Below, in pieces: positions 45,039 through 54,225 of a DNA stretch of 64,000 nt (position 1 is its first letter; the number at the start of each line of letters is the position of its first letter). The position numbers and the translations under genes are program-made. The stretch is from Anoxybacterium sp963668245 (GTDB lineage Bacteria > Bacillota > Clostridia > Peptostreptococcales > Anaerovoracaceae). The DNA lies in the NCBI GenBank assembly GCA_963668245.2, contig OY764195.2, positions 310,001-374,000 of the forward strand. The letters run 5' to 3'. The notes under the pieces are model-generated. The model did not search any database, had not been told where the DNA came from, and worked only from the letters and a program-made list of their open reading frames with translations.

Positions 45039-46715
45039 GTAAAGTGAAAAAGTAAATTCCACTTGTGCAGAACTAAAGTCCAGTTTGCAGGAGTAAGTTC
45101 CGCTACTTTTCAAAAACGGAATTTAGTCGTGCACATCCCTTTTTAACAGATATGCTATTCATGATTTTCTGACTGTGCAGAAAGAGGAAATCATGAATAA
45201 CAAACAAAAACATTTGACCTTAAGTGACCGTATTTTAATTGAAAAAGGTTTAAGCGAAGGCAAAACATTTAAGTCTATTGCGACTTTGATTGATAAAGAT
45301 CCCACTACAGTTTCGAAAGAAGTTAAAAAGCATCGTAGTATTAAATATCATAAAGATAAAAGTATTAAGCCACGTTGTTTTTACGAAAAAGATTGTTTTG
45401 TTAGCGAGTTATGTAAGGATAGACGTTGCTTTAAATTATGTAAGAGTTGCAATCTTTGCAAAGATTTATGTCCCAAATATAAACCAAAAGAATGTGGTAA
45501 GCTTCATAAAGCACCTTTTGTATGCAACGCTTGCGATAGCCTTGGGAGTTGTCGTTCTTCCGCTTAGTTTATGTATCTAAGTTTGCAGATGATAATTATC
45601 GTGAAATACTTATCTCTTCTAGGCAAGGTATTAATCAATGTGCTGAAGATATTAAGAAGATGGATGATTTGATATCTCCTTTGATTTTTAAAGGTCAATC
45701 AATTAGCCATATTTATTCAACTCACGCAGAGGAAATTGGGTGCTGCAGGCGAACATTATACGAGTATATTGATAAAAGAGTTTTTACAGCTAGAAATCTT
45801 GATTTGCCTCGCAAAGTAAAGTACAAGGTTCGAAAAAAGAATACCGATAAGAAAGTATCTAGTAAGGCATATAGAACGAATCGCACCTATGCTGATTTCG
45901 TAGTCCTACTTAGCGATAACCCTGAGATTCCAGTGGTTGAAATGGATGTTGTAGAAGGACAAAAGGGAGGCAAAGTTCTTTTGACTTTGTTTTTCAGAAA
46001 CTGTAGCCTTATGCTTGCTTTTCTTATGGAAGAAAAAACTCAAAAGTGCGTTATTAATGTTTTGGACACATTAAGCGAGTCATTGGGCGTCCATATCTTT
46101 AAAAGGCTGTTCCCTGTAATATTAACCGATAATGGTCCTGAATTCCAAGATCCTTGGAGCTTAGAATGTTCTAAGGATGGTGAAAATCGTACGAAGATTT
46201 ATTACTGTGATTCCAATTGCTCCTGGCAGAAAGGCAGAATCGAAAAGAATCATGAATACATAAGGTATGTAGTACGGAAAGGAAAAACCTTTGATTTATT
46301 TTCGCAAGAAGATATCACACTTCTTATGAATCATATTAACAGTACAGCAAGAGACAGCCTTAACGGATGCTCTCCGTATGGGCTGTCCCTGATACTGCTG
46401 GATAATTTCTTGCATAAGGAATTAGCGCTTCAGGCTATAGAGCCTGACTTAGTAATGTTAAAACCCGCATTACTAAAACACTAATTAAAAATGATCGCAC
46501 AGGCAGAAATCCACTTCATAAGCAAACTAAGCAGGTGGAATTTAGTCCTACACAAAAAATTCCAGGTGCTTATTTAGTATGCTTTTGAGTACGTTTCTTT
46601 CTGTGAATGAGATTATTATATACGAAAAATTGTTATTTGTTAAATAAAAAAGTGGATTTTACTCTTGCACAATCGTTGAAAAATCCAAGGGTGGAATTTA
46701 CTTTTGCAATCAACC
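45039..46715 (+). mobile_element. IS30-family element with repeated subterminal motifs, transposase frameshifted
   Basis: The ends share AAAAGTAAATTCCAC (45048 plus, 46705 minus). A 13-bp direct repeat AAATTATTTACTC flanks it (45026-45038 and 46716-46728). Each end contains three or four copies of a motif like GCA-x-ACTAAATTCCAC. The transposase is broken. It sits directly after the stop codon of the holin remnant. Confidence 0.7.
45193..46484 (+). pseudogene. IS30-family transposase, disrupted by a one-base shift
   Basis: ATG 45193 (AAGAGGAAA before it) gives an N-terminal HTH (LTLSDRILIEKGLSEGKTFKSIATLIDKDPTTVSKEVKKH) and a cysteine-rich region, then stops with TAG at 45567. The -1 frame from about 45550 carries on (VYVSKFADDNYREIL) through the DDE core (VEMDVVEGQKGG; VILTDNGPEFQ; KGRIEKNHEYIRYVVRKG) to 46484. 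One lost T near 45560 would explain it. IS30 members are not normally frameshifted, so the copy is probably dead. Confidence 0.85.
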
Positions 46716-46718
46716 AAA

Positions 46719-47022
46719 TTATTTACTCTCTTCACTTAAACTATTCTTTGTCAGATTGTACCAGTCCTGCAGCTTCTCACGTAATGTTTTTTCAGAGACA
46801 AATTTCTTAAACTATTTAGGGTTCTTCGCCCAGGCCACAGCTTAAACGGCATCCATCTTGGTCTTGCCTTCTTTTGAGGACATGAGCCGTTCAGCAGAGC
46901 TCATAGCCTTATAGTCTATCACCTTCAAAACGCTCCATTGGCGGTTCCAGATTGCCCACACAGCCATCATTATGGCAATGAGCAGAGTTCCAATCGCTTC
47001 GATTTTGTTTAGAATAAAATAC
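46719..47022 (-). pseudogene. Phage holin-like remnant with two in-frame stops
   Basis: The minus frame reads KIEAIGTLLIAIMMAVWAIW (a membrane helix), then an amphipathic region EGKTKMDAV, a TAA at 46844, AVAWAKNPK, a TAG at 46814, and FKKFVSEKTLREKLQDWYN, ending at TAA 46721. This matches an LLH-type phage holin. Its 5' end is cut by IS21 and its stop abuts IS30. It shows that the island had phage lysis genes. Confidence 0.6.
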
Positions 47023-47156
47023 TGTCAAAGACGGTGATAAAATGAAAGGAAAGGGCGGTAAAATAATGTAGATAAATGTCGCGAAAAATATAAAAAAATG
47101 ATACACTTTCTAAAAAACAAATAGGGGGTGTTGTCAAAAATGGAAGGAGAAAAATG

Positions 47157-48350
47157 ATGGAAATTCGTGCCGACTATAAAAAAGGTTTATCTTACACAGA
47201 AATAGGTAAAAAGTATCAGATAGACCCACGTACTGCAAAGAAATATGCTCATAGCAAAACAAAACCTGTTTATGAACTTAAACATCCTAAAACATCAAAA
47301 TTCGATCCATTTAAAGCACAAATTGATTTATGGCTTGAAGAGGCACCATATAGCGCTGTTAGAATCATGGAAAAACTACAGGAAATTGGATGCGATAGTA
47401 AATTTACAGTAATACGTGAATACGTAGCATCAAAGAAAAAGAATCTGAACGATAAGGCAACTGTGCGTTTTGAAACAATTGCTGGACTTCAAGCACAGGT
47501 TGATTGGGGATTCTTTGAAAACTATCATGTTATTGAAAATGGTGAAAAGAAAAAACTCTATTGCTTCCTAATGATATTAGGATATTCACGTATGAGATAT
47601 ATAGAATTTGTTACAGATATGAGTACTAGCACTTTAATAAAATGTCATATCAATGCATTCAGTTATTTTGGTGGATATCCAGAGGAAATACTTTACGACA
47701 ATATGAAACAGGTTGTTGTTAAACGTCTTTTAAAGCAGGAAAACAGTAAGCTAAATAGTCAGTTTGAAGATTTTGCAGGATTTTATGGATTTAAACCAGT
47801 CCTTTGCCTTCCATACAGAGGTCAAACTAAAGGCAAGGTTGAAAGAACTGTACAATATGTCCGTGATAATTTCATGACGGGAATTAAATATTCATCCCTT
47901 TTGGATTTAGATAATCAGGCCATAAATTGGAATATTAAAGTAAATGATAGGATCCATTCTACAACAGGCAAAGTGCCTAAAGAAATGTTGCATTTTGAAA
48001 ATTTATCGCCTATTCTCAGAGAATATATTATTGATAGAATCAATGTCCGTAAAGTAGAAAAAGACTGTCTCATATCATACGGTGATAATAAATATTCTGT
48101 TCCATCAGAATATGCCCGCAAATATGTAACAGTCGTTGCCCTCGACAATATGTTAGCCGCATATTTCGAAGGAAAGCAAATAGCTTTACACAAAATATCA
48201 TATACTAAAAATTCAATGAATGTCAATAAGGAGCATTATATAAATTTAATTAGAAAGCAAAGTTTTGATACAGAAAACACCCTTTTTCACAACAAGATAA
48301 TTGATATTAAGCCATATGATATAGATTTGGGGGTGTATGAGTGTGAATGA
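47157..48350 (+). CDS. istA: IS21 transposase IstA
   Basis: About 397 aa with an AAGGAG site upstream. It has an N-terminal HTH (KGLSYTEIGKKYQIDPRTAKKYA), a DDE core (AQVDWGFFE; EILYDNMKQVV; GQTKGKVERTVQYV) and a C-terminal beta barrel. It is intact, but its helper ATPase IstB is gone, so it is not autonomously mobile. Confidence 0.93.
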   Translation: MEIRADYKKGLSYTEIGKKYQIDPRTAKKYAHSKTKPVYELKHPKTSKFDPFKAQIDLWLEEAPYSAVRIMEKLQEIGCDSKFTVIREYVASKKKNLNDKATVRFETIAGLQAQVDWGFFENYHVIENGEKKKLYCFLMILGYSRMRYIEFVTDMSTSTLIKCHINAFSYFGGYPEEILYDNMKQVVVKRLLKQENSKLNSQFEDFAGFYGFKPVLCLPYRGQTKGKVERTVQYVRDNFMTGIKYSSLLDLDNQAINWNIKVNDRIHSTTGKVPKEMLHFENLSPILREYIIDRINVRKVEKDCLISYGDNKYSVPSEYARKYVTVVALDNMLAAYFEGKQIALHKISYTKNSMNVNKEHYINLIRKQSFDTENTLFHNKIIDIKPYDIDLGVYECE

Positions 48351-48379
48351 AACAACTTATGAAAGAGTAAAAGGAAATC
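48337..48379 (+). pseudogene. istB: istB 5' fragment
   Basis: ATG 48337 overlaps the istA stop by 14 bp in the usual way (MSVNETTYERVKGNL). After 14 codons it runs into the IS3 end and stops. Confidence 0.7.
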
Positions 48380-48384
48380 TGACC

Positions 48385-49281
48385 TTACCCCCAATTTTGT
48401 ACCAAGCTTAATGTTAGTCCGGTCTGATTTTGTGGGCTATTGTTGCTGATTTTTGATACATATTCCGACGGAGTTAATCCTCCGAGAGAACTGTGTGGTC
48501 GAACGGTGTTGTAATCATTTCTCCAGCTCTCAATAATCATTCTGGCGTCACTGATGCTTTTAAACCAATGGGAATCAAGGCACTCCTCGCGGAACTTGCC
48601 ATTGAACGATTCGATATACGCATTCTGAACCGGTTTGCCCGGCTCAATAAATATGTGGTGGATCTTTTTATCATAGGTCCATTCGCTAAGTGCGCAGCTT
48701 GTAAATTCAGGACCGTTATCGGTGAGGATCTCCTGAGGAAATCCCCTGAAAAATGCAATTCGGTTCAGTACATTGACTACTCTTGTTCCAGTGAGAGAGG
48801 TATCCATTTCAAGAGCAAGGCATTCCCGAGTTGCTTCATCAATTACCGTGAGAACGCGAAATTTACGTCCGTTTGCGAGGGTGTCGGACACAAAATCAAA
48901 CGACCACCGAACATTCGGAGTTTCAACTGTATTCGGCTTACCACGTTTCTCGGAAGGGCACTTTTTCTTCCGTTTACGTATGCAAAGTCCGGCTTCTGTA
49001 TATAAGCGATATGTTTTCTTATGGTTAATCTCAAACCCCTCGCGGCGAAGTAAAATATGCAGCCGTTTGTAGCCATAGCGCCTATGAAGAGTTGCAAGCT
49101 CGGAGAGCCGATCAGTGATAGCGGCATCCCTCTCTGCTTTGGATGATTGATATCGTTTGAATGTTCGATTTATGTTGAGAAGCCTGCACACGCGCCGCTC
49201 GCTTAGGTGGAGTTCCTGCTGAAGCTCGTTTGCTATCTCTTTTTTGCGGGCAGGCTTAATTCGTTTTTTTGGACTACCCAC
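48385..49281 (-). CDS. IS3-family transposase OrfB
   Basis: 298 aa, an rve/DDE integrase core (WSFDFVSDTLANGRKFRVLTVIDEAT; EILTDNGPEFTS; YIESFNGKFREECLD) with the HTH_21 segment YGYKRLHILLRREGF. It is normally made as an OrfAB fusion by -1 frameshifting; the overlap holds an A7 run near 49266. Confidence 0.93.
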   Translation of the reverse strand: MGSPKKRIKPARKKEIANELQQELHLSERRVCRLLNINRTFKRYQSSKAERDAAITDRLSELATLHRRYGYKRLHILLRREGFEINHKKTYRLYTEAGLCIRKRKKKCPSEKRGKPNTVETPNVRWSFDFVSDTLANGRKFRVLTVIDEATRECLALEMDTSLTGTRVVNVLNRIAFFRGFPQEILTDNGPEFTSCALSEWTYDKKIHHIFIEPGKPVQNAYIESFNGKFREECLDSHWFKSISDARMIIESWRNDYNTVRPHSSLGGLTPSEYVSKISNNSPQNQTGLTLSLVQNWG

Positions 49282-49520
49282 TTGAGCGCTTGGTTGTCCA
49301 GCGTCAGATCAGCAACGATATTCTTAAGCCTTCGGTTCTCATCTTCGAGCTGCTTAAGGCGCTTAGCTTCGCTGATCTCCATATCGCCGTATTTGGATTT
49401 CCAGCGATAGAAGGTCTGCTCAGAGATATTGTATTGACGGATGATTTCTTTGGTTGGGGTGCCGTTTTCATGCATCTTTAGGATGTTGATTATCTGTTCT
49501 TCTGTAAATCTGTTTTTCAT
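49233..49520 (-). CDS. IS3-family OrfA
   Basis: 95 aa from ATG 49520 (GGAGG upstream). It has an HTH (FTEEQIINILKMHENGTPTKEIIRQYNISEQTFYRWKSKYG) followed by a leucine-zipper-like helix. Confidence 0.92.
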   Translation of the reverse strand: MKNRFTEEQIINILKMHENGTPTKEIIRQYNISEQTFYRWKSKYGDMEISEAKRLKQLEDENRRLKNIVADLTLDNQALKWVVQKNELSLPAKKR

Positions 49521-49661
49521 AAATGTATCCCTCCTGGACAATTAATTATATCATCCAGACTGACATTTGTGATGGTTCAATTCCAGGGGAGAAGGTCAAC
49601 AGCAGATTAACACATTATTTGAGCCAAGTAATAATTAGTTATTTTTCGCCATAAAACTACA

Positions 49662-49883
49662 TTATTTAACCGCCATTTTGATACATTTTATCACCGTCAT
49701 TGACACTGATTTCTGCTCTTGCTCTATAATCCAGCTATCCAGGCTTTCTTTCCTGAAAAGCAGCTTTCGACCGATACGGTGATGTGGTAACTCTTTGCGC
49801 CTGGACATTCTTAAAACCGTTTCGTAATGGATTTTCAGATAGGCTGCAGCTTCTCGAGCATCAAATGTGATGTTTTGATCCAT
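49662..49883 (-). CDS. Excisionase-type helix-turn-helix protein
   Basis: 73 aa with a MerR/Xis-like winged helix (FDAREAAAYLKIHYETVLRMSRRKELPHHRIGRKLLFRKESLDSWI). AGGAGGG lies upstream. In this island it is the natural partner of the integrase for excision. It is transcribed with the Cro-like gene (14 bp gap). Confidence 0.8.
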   Translation of the reverse strand: MDQNITFDAREAAAYLKIHYETVLRMSRRKELPHHRIGRKLLFRKESLDSWIIEQEQKSVSMTVIKCIKMAVK

Positions 49884-49897
49884 AGTATCCCTCCTTT

Positions 49898-50116
49898 CTA
49901 TCCCGCTTTCGGTTCATCTGACTCATCACCAAATAAGTAATCTAAGCTACAATTAGGAAATTCTTTATTTTTTATTGCTAGCATTTCTTTTCGCGTGAAT
50001 TCAGTCTTTCCACACATTTTATTAGTCATGGATTTATCTGTGATATTGAGTGTCACAGCTAAATCTTTTAGAAGTAGCCCTTTTCTAGCCATTTCTGCTT
50101 TTAAATTTCTAAACAT
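49898..50116 (-). CDS. Cro-like phage repressor/antirepressor
   Basis: A 72-aa helix-turn-helix protein (AEMARKGLLLKDLAVTLNITDKSMTNKMCGKTEFTRKEML; ends with a short acidic tail). It is transcribed from a TTGACA-17-TATATT promoter (50196-50168) with an operator box between -35 and -10. It is the early-gene side of a lysogeny switch. Confidence 0.8.
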   Translation of the reverse strand: MFRNLKAEMARKGLLLKDLAVTLNITDKSMTNKMCGKTEFTRKEMLAIKNKEFPNCSLDYLFGDESDEPKAG

Positions 50117-50145
50117 TTATACACCTCTCTTCCAGTGCATATACC

Positions 50146-50278
50146 TTGCGGGGTAACTTTGTTTTTAAATATAATACGTTGCAGGGTAATTGTCAACTCT
50201 CTTTTTTTGCTGCGGGGTATTTTTTTTGATAATCAAGAAATAATTTTACTTTACAGGGTAATTTATTTACATTATAAT
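50146..50278. promoter_or_regulatory. Divergent CI/Cro promoter region with four operator boxes
   Basis: Boxes TTGCGGGGTAAC (50146), TTGCAGGGTAAT (50179), CTGCGGGGTATT (50210) and TTACAGGGTAAT (50251) lie in direct orientation. The leftward promoter is TTGACA 50196-50191 with TATATT 50173-50168. The rightward promoter is TTTACA 50250-50255 with TATAAT 50273-50278; both have 17-base spacers. Box 2 lies inside the leftward promoter and box 4 overlaps the rightward -35. Confidence 0.75.
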
Positions 50279-50313
50279 AACAATTAATGAATTATAGAAA
50301 GGAAGTATCCGTT

Positions 50314-50685
50314 ATGGGGTTAACAGATAAGCTTGATAAATTAATGGAACAACATAACCTTAATAAGAATCAGCTTGCCAAAGAATCAGGTATTCCATAT
50401 ACAACAATTGATGGGCTATATAAGAAAGGTGCTGATAATGTTAAGCTATCCACATTAAGAAAATTAGCTGCTTTTTTTGGTTGTAGTCTTGACTATATAG
50501 CTGATGATGCTGTAATTGAGAACGATAATTCAGACGAAGAGCTTAACGAATATCTTGACGAGCTCCACAAGCGTCCGGAAATGAAGATGCTCTTCAAAGT
50601 AGCAAAGAAAGCTACAAAGGAAGATGTTGAAAAGGCCGTAAAAATTATAGAAATGTTTAAGGGTAATAATTCAGACGATATATAA
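50314..50685 (+). CDS. CI-type repressor
   Basis: 123 aa from ATG 50314 (the AGAAAGGAAG site and the HTH position favour this start). HTH_3: LMEQHNLNKNQLAKESGIPYTTIDGLYKKGADNVKLSTLRKLAAFFGCSLDYI. The acidic helical C-terminus is typical of small prophage repressors. No Ser/Lys LexA-type protease domain is present, so induction may work through the ImmA-like protein next to it. Confidence 0.85.
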   Translation: MGLTDKLDKLMEQHNLNKNQLAKESGIPYTTIDGLYKKGADNVKLSTLRKLAAFFGCSLDYIADDAVIENDNSDEELNEYLDELHKRPEMKMLFKVAKKATKEDVEKAVKIIEMFKGNNSDDI

Positions 50686-50724
50686 AACCAAATTAGAATG
50701 ATGAACGTATTTTTATAAGAGGAT

Positions 50725-50958
50725 TTGATAAATTTGGACTCAATGATAATCAGAAAAATGGATCTTCCTATCGGAGTTGATGGGATTACGGTCCTAGATG
50801 AAAATGGCGACTATAATGTGTATTTGAACGATCGCTTATCCTACGATGCACAGGCCGAAGCTTTTCGGCATGAAGTAGAGCACATCAAGCAAGGGCATTT
50901 TTATAAAAATGAAGATATAAAAAAAATTGAATCACAAGCCGAGAGAGTAGTAGTTTAA
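50725..50958 (+). CDS. Short ImmA/IrrE-like protein
   Basis: Up to 77 aa; the start is probably TTG 50725 or 50734, since AGAGGA lies just before and no ATG is well placed. It contains the metallopeptidase motif FRHEVEHIKQGHF (HExxH form) and a short tail, as in prophage ImmA. ImmA cleaves the CI-type repressor in ICEBs1-like elements. It follows the repressor gene by 39 bp. Confidence 0.7.
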   Translation: MINLDSMIIRKMDLPIGVDGITVLDENGDYNVYLNDRLSYDAQAEAFRHEVEHIKQGHFYKNEDIKKIESQAERVVV

Positions 50959-51013
50959 ATCTAAATAAGAAAGATAATAGTCATTTATAATAATAAGAAA
51001 ATGGAGTGAATAA

Positions 51014-54000
51014 ATGTATACTGATTGGATAAAAAAAGGAATCGATAAGCATTATCTCGAAATATTAGAAAACGGAACCATCATTAATTATGTTTTCAGA
51101 AATAAAAAATTTAAATTTACCGATCCTGAAGAAATAGTTAGAGCTGCTCTATTTGTTGAGCTTATAGAAAAATATAAATATGAGCAAGAATACATAAACT
51201 TCGAAGTTGTTGTGCCTAGAAGGACCCCTAGTGACTTAGCTGATATTGTTATTTTTAAAGACCCTGAAAATAAAGAGCCTTATATTGTTATCGAATGCAA
51301 GAAGAATGGGATTTCCGAAGCCGAATTTAATCAGGCTATCGAGCAATGTTTTGGCAACTGTAATTCCATTTCAGGTCATTTTGCATTAATAGTTTCCGGT
51401 AACACTAGAAGGGCCTTTGAAGTAAAGGGATATAAGCCACTTGAAAGAACCGATAATATTATTGCTGACATTCCTGTGCATTACGGGAAAGTACAGGAAT
51501 GGAGATTTAAAAAAGATGATCCAGACTGGGATTTACAAGAAATTGGTAAACATGACTTAATCCAGATTTTAGAAAAATGCCATGATACACTTTGGCAAGG
51601 AGGCAAGCTTGCTCCAACTGTAGCGTTTGATGAATTATGTAAAATAATATTTGTAAAAGTTCGGGACGAAAAAAAGGCTAGAAAACCAGGTGAACCATAC
51701 CAATTTCAAATTAAGACTTATGAAAAACCAGAATCAGTAAAAAAACGTATAGATTTAATTTACAAAGAAGCAATGGACAAGGATCCAGAAGTATTCTCTG
51801 AAGAAATTAAAGTCGGACCAAAAAGGCTTTTTTCAGTTGTTAATCATTTACAAAGTATTAATCTAAATGCTACTGACCTTGATGTAAAAGGTATAGCTTT
51901 TGAAAGATTTATGGAAGACTTTTTCAAAGGAAAAATAGGCCAATATTTTACACCAAGAGAAGTCGTAAGTTTCATGGTTGATATGATTAAACCTGGCCAT
52001 GAAGATGCGGTCCTCGACCCTGCTTCTGGATCTGGCGGATTTCTTCTACATGCGCTTGATTATGTAAGGAATACTGCAAATGAATATTATAAAAAAGATT
52101 CAAAAGAGCATTTTGATTATTGGCATACTTTTGCTAAAGAATATTTATATGGAATAGAAATTAATGATTCAATCTCAAGAGTAGCAAAAATGAATATGAT
52201 CCTACATGATGATGGCCATACAAATGTTATCGGAGCCGATTCTTTAAAAGATTTTAATTTGTTACAAGAACAAAATCCGGGCTTTGCAAAGGAAAAATTC
52301 GATATTATACTTACAAACCCGCCATTCGGTGCAAATGTAAAAGAGGATGAATCTCCATATTTAAAACAATATATTTTAGGGAAAGAGAAAAAAATTCAAA
52401 AAACTGAAATTCTATTTATTGAAAGATGCTTTGACTTTTTAAAATGGGGAACAGGTATCTTGGGAATTGTCCTTCCTAACGGCATTTTATCAAATACAAC
52501 TTTATCATATGTTAGAGACTTTATATTAGAAAGATTTAAAATAAATGCAATTGTATGTCTACCCGCTACTGCATTTACACACTATGGAGCGGGAGTTGAA
52601 TCATCATTGCTTTTCCTCGAAAAATATACCAAAGAAGAATTTAATGCTTTTCAAGCAAAAAAGCTTTCAATTAAAATGAGCAATGAGGAGGCTTTGAACA
52701 AACTATTAACTATAGCTAAAGAAGAAAGCAATCAAAAAATAAAAAACGGATCCCCTTCCCAAATACAAGTTACCGAAGAATTCGCTCCAAGGTTCAATGC
52801 TATTATAGAGACAATTGAACAATGCTATTATTCTTTGGGTAAAACACTAACAAAAAAGATAAATACAATAAAAGATAGATTTATAAGAGCAGAATATAAA
52901 ATTGATACAACAAAAATCTTAGACAAAACGAAACGCACTGATATTAATAATAAGCTAAATGATCTATTAAAAGAATTAAGTATCTTAGAATCAGAATATA
53001 AAACTGATTTTGATGAAGCCTTAAGCAATGAATGGCTTGAAAATGAAAAAAACGAATATAAAGATCAAATAGAATTATTAAAACAGCAGTTCCAAGATAA
53101 AACAGACGAAGAGTTAAAAAAATGGATAGAAGAACATTCCGATTATCCAATCTTTTTTGCTCATCCTGATAAAATAGGCTATGATGCAACCGGCAGAAAA
53201 TGCGAAAATCATCTTGATCAAGTTTTAGAAGCTTATGAAGAATTCTCAGAAGCTTTAAATAGTAATCAACTTGATAAATTATCTATAGGTGACTATGGTG
53301 AATACAAGGCAGACAATAATATTTTTATTCTCTGGAGAAGTCAACTTGAAGATCGAATGGACACATATTATTATCAGCCAGAGTTTAGAAAACTAGAAGC
53401 TTTTTTGTATAAAAACTATAAAATTAAAAGACTATCTGAAATAGGACTAGTTTTCGATGGCCCTTTTGGATCTAATTTAAAAAATGATGAATATGTCAGT
53501 GATGGAATACCATTATTTAGAGTACAAAATATTAAGGATGGCAAAGTGTATTTCGAAAAAGGTAATACGGTATATATTACTGAAGATAAACATGAAGATT
53601 TAAAACGATCAGAAGTTAATCCTGGTGATGTTGTCATTACTAAAACTGGATGGTTAGGAAATGCTGCTGTTATACCAAATGAGATTAAAAAAGCTAATAT
53701 TAGAGCGGATTTAGCCGGCGTAAAACTATATCCTGATGCAGAAGTAACAGCAGAATACTTAGCCACATTTGTCGATTCCTCCATTGGGAAAAAACTCTGT
53801 TCAAGACTTACGTCCGGAAGTACTCGTGATCGAATGGTAATAAGTAATTTAAAAAAACTGCCAATACCTATCATTGATGATACCATCCAAGAGCAGATTG
53901 TAATTGAGGTCGAAAAAAACAGAAAAGAAGTTGAACGTCTTAGAATAGAAGCTGAAAAAATAGCTGACTACACCAAATCAAAAACTGAAGAAATTATCCG

Positions 54001-54019
54001 TAGTCTTGCAATGGAATAA
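51014..54019 (+). CDS. Single-chain restriction-modification enzyme (nuclease-methylase-specificity fusion, type IIG/IIL-like)
   Basis: 1001 aa with a GGAGTG site. Residues ~1-170 form a type I HsdR-N-like PD-(D/E)xK domain: Asp77 in LADIVIF and Glu94-Cys-Lys96 in IVIECKK. Residues ~215-560 are an HsdM-type N6-adenine methylase: DPASGSGGFLL near 334, YGIEINDSI, and TNPPFG near 435. A charged helical linker follows, and from ~800 a single HsdS-type target recognition half (FDGPFGSNLKNDEY; VQNIKDGKVYF; GSTRDRMVISNLKKLPIPI) with a coiled-coil end. No helicase motor is present. It would cut and methylate as one polypeptide. It is the likely defence cargo of the island. Confidence 0.85.
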   Translation: MYTDWIKKGIDKHYLEILENGTIINYVFRNKKFKFTDPEEIVRAALFVELIEKYKYEQEYINFEVVVPRRTPSDLADIVIFKDPENKEPYIVIECKKNGISEAEFNQAIEQCFGNCNSISGHFALIVSGNTRRAFEVKGYKPLERTDNIIADIPVHYGKVQEWRFKKDDPDWDLQEIGKHDLIQILEKCHDTLWQGGKLAPTVAFDELCKIIFVKVRDEKKARKPGEPYQFQIKTYEKPESVKKRIDLIYKEAMDKDPEVFSEEIKVGPKRLFSVVNHLQSINLNATDLDVKGIAFERFMEDFFKGKIGQYFTPREVVSFMVDMIKPGHEDAVLDPASGSGGFLLHALDYVRNTANEYYKKDSKEHFDYWHTFAKEYLYGIEINDSISRVAKMNMILHDDGHTNVIGADSLKDFNLLQEQNPGFAKEKFDIILTNPPFGANVKEDESPYLKQYILGKEKKIQKTEILFIERCFDFLKWGTGILGIVLPNGILSNTTLSYVRDFILERFKINAIVCLPATAFTHYGAGVESSLLFLEKYTKEEFNAFQAKKLSIKMSNEEALNKLLTIAKEESNQKIKNGSPSQIQVTEEFAPRFNAIIETIEQCYYSLGKTLTKKINTIKDRFIRAEYKIDTTKILDKTKRTDINNKLNDLLKELSILESEYKTDFDEALSNEWLENEKNEYKDQIELLKQQFQDKTDEELKKWIEEHSDYPIFFAHPDKIGYDATGRKCENHLDQVLEAYEEFSEALNSNQLDKLSIGDYGEYKADNNIFILWRSQLEDRMDTYYYQPEFRKLEAFLYKNYKIKRLSEIGLVFDGPFGSNLKNDEYVSDGIPLFRVQNIKDGKVYFEKGNTVYITEDKHEDLKRSEVNPGDVVITKTGWLGNAAVIPNEIKKANIRADLAGVKLYPDAEVTAEYLATFVDSSIGKKLCSRLTSGSTRDRMVISNLKKLPIPIIDDTIQEQIVIEVEKNRKEVERLRIEAEKIADYTKSKTEEIIRSLAME

Positions 54020-54225
54020 CAAAATCATCGTCGAACCTTATACCTGGTGGTCACGTGGTCAAATAAGTATGAAGCTCCTCTCTAACTTTAAGTATTTGTA
54101 TATGATGATTACGCGTTTGGACATGTAGTACCAGTATTCGGACATAGCTCTCGAGATAATTATATCTATTTTTCCAATTATAAAAACAAACGCCCCTGTT
54201 GGCGCAGGAGCGAATGTTATAAATC

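Larger units (their letters stand above)
47023..48379 (+). mobile_element. IS21-family element, truncated
   Basis: The left end starts TGTCAAAGACGGTGATAAAA with a second GGCGGTAAAATAATG copy, as in IS21 ends. istA is intact, but istB survives only as 14 codons before IS3 begins at 48380. The right end is lost. Confidence 0.8.
48380..49598 (-). mobile_element. IS3-family element, 1.22 kb
   Basis: The ends are TGACCTTACCCCC (48380) and, read inward from the right, TGACCTTCTCCCC (49598). It has two overlapping frames. I see no matching target duplication, and the right flank is not istB, so a deletion accompanied or followed its insertion. Confidence 0.88.

Noticed and set aside
48493..49127. 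Open frames opposite the IS3 transposase
   Set aside because: Antisense shadows of the IS3 orfB, as usual for such elements.
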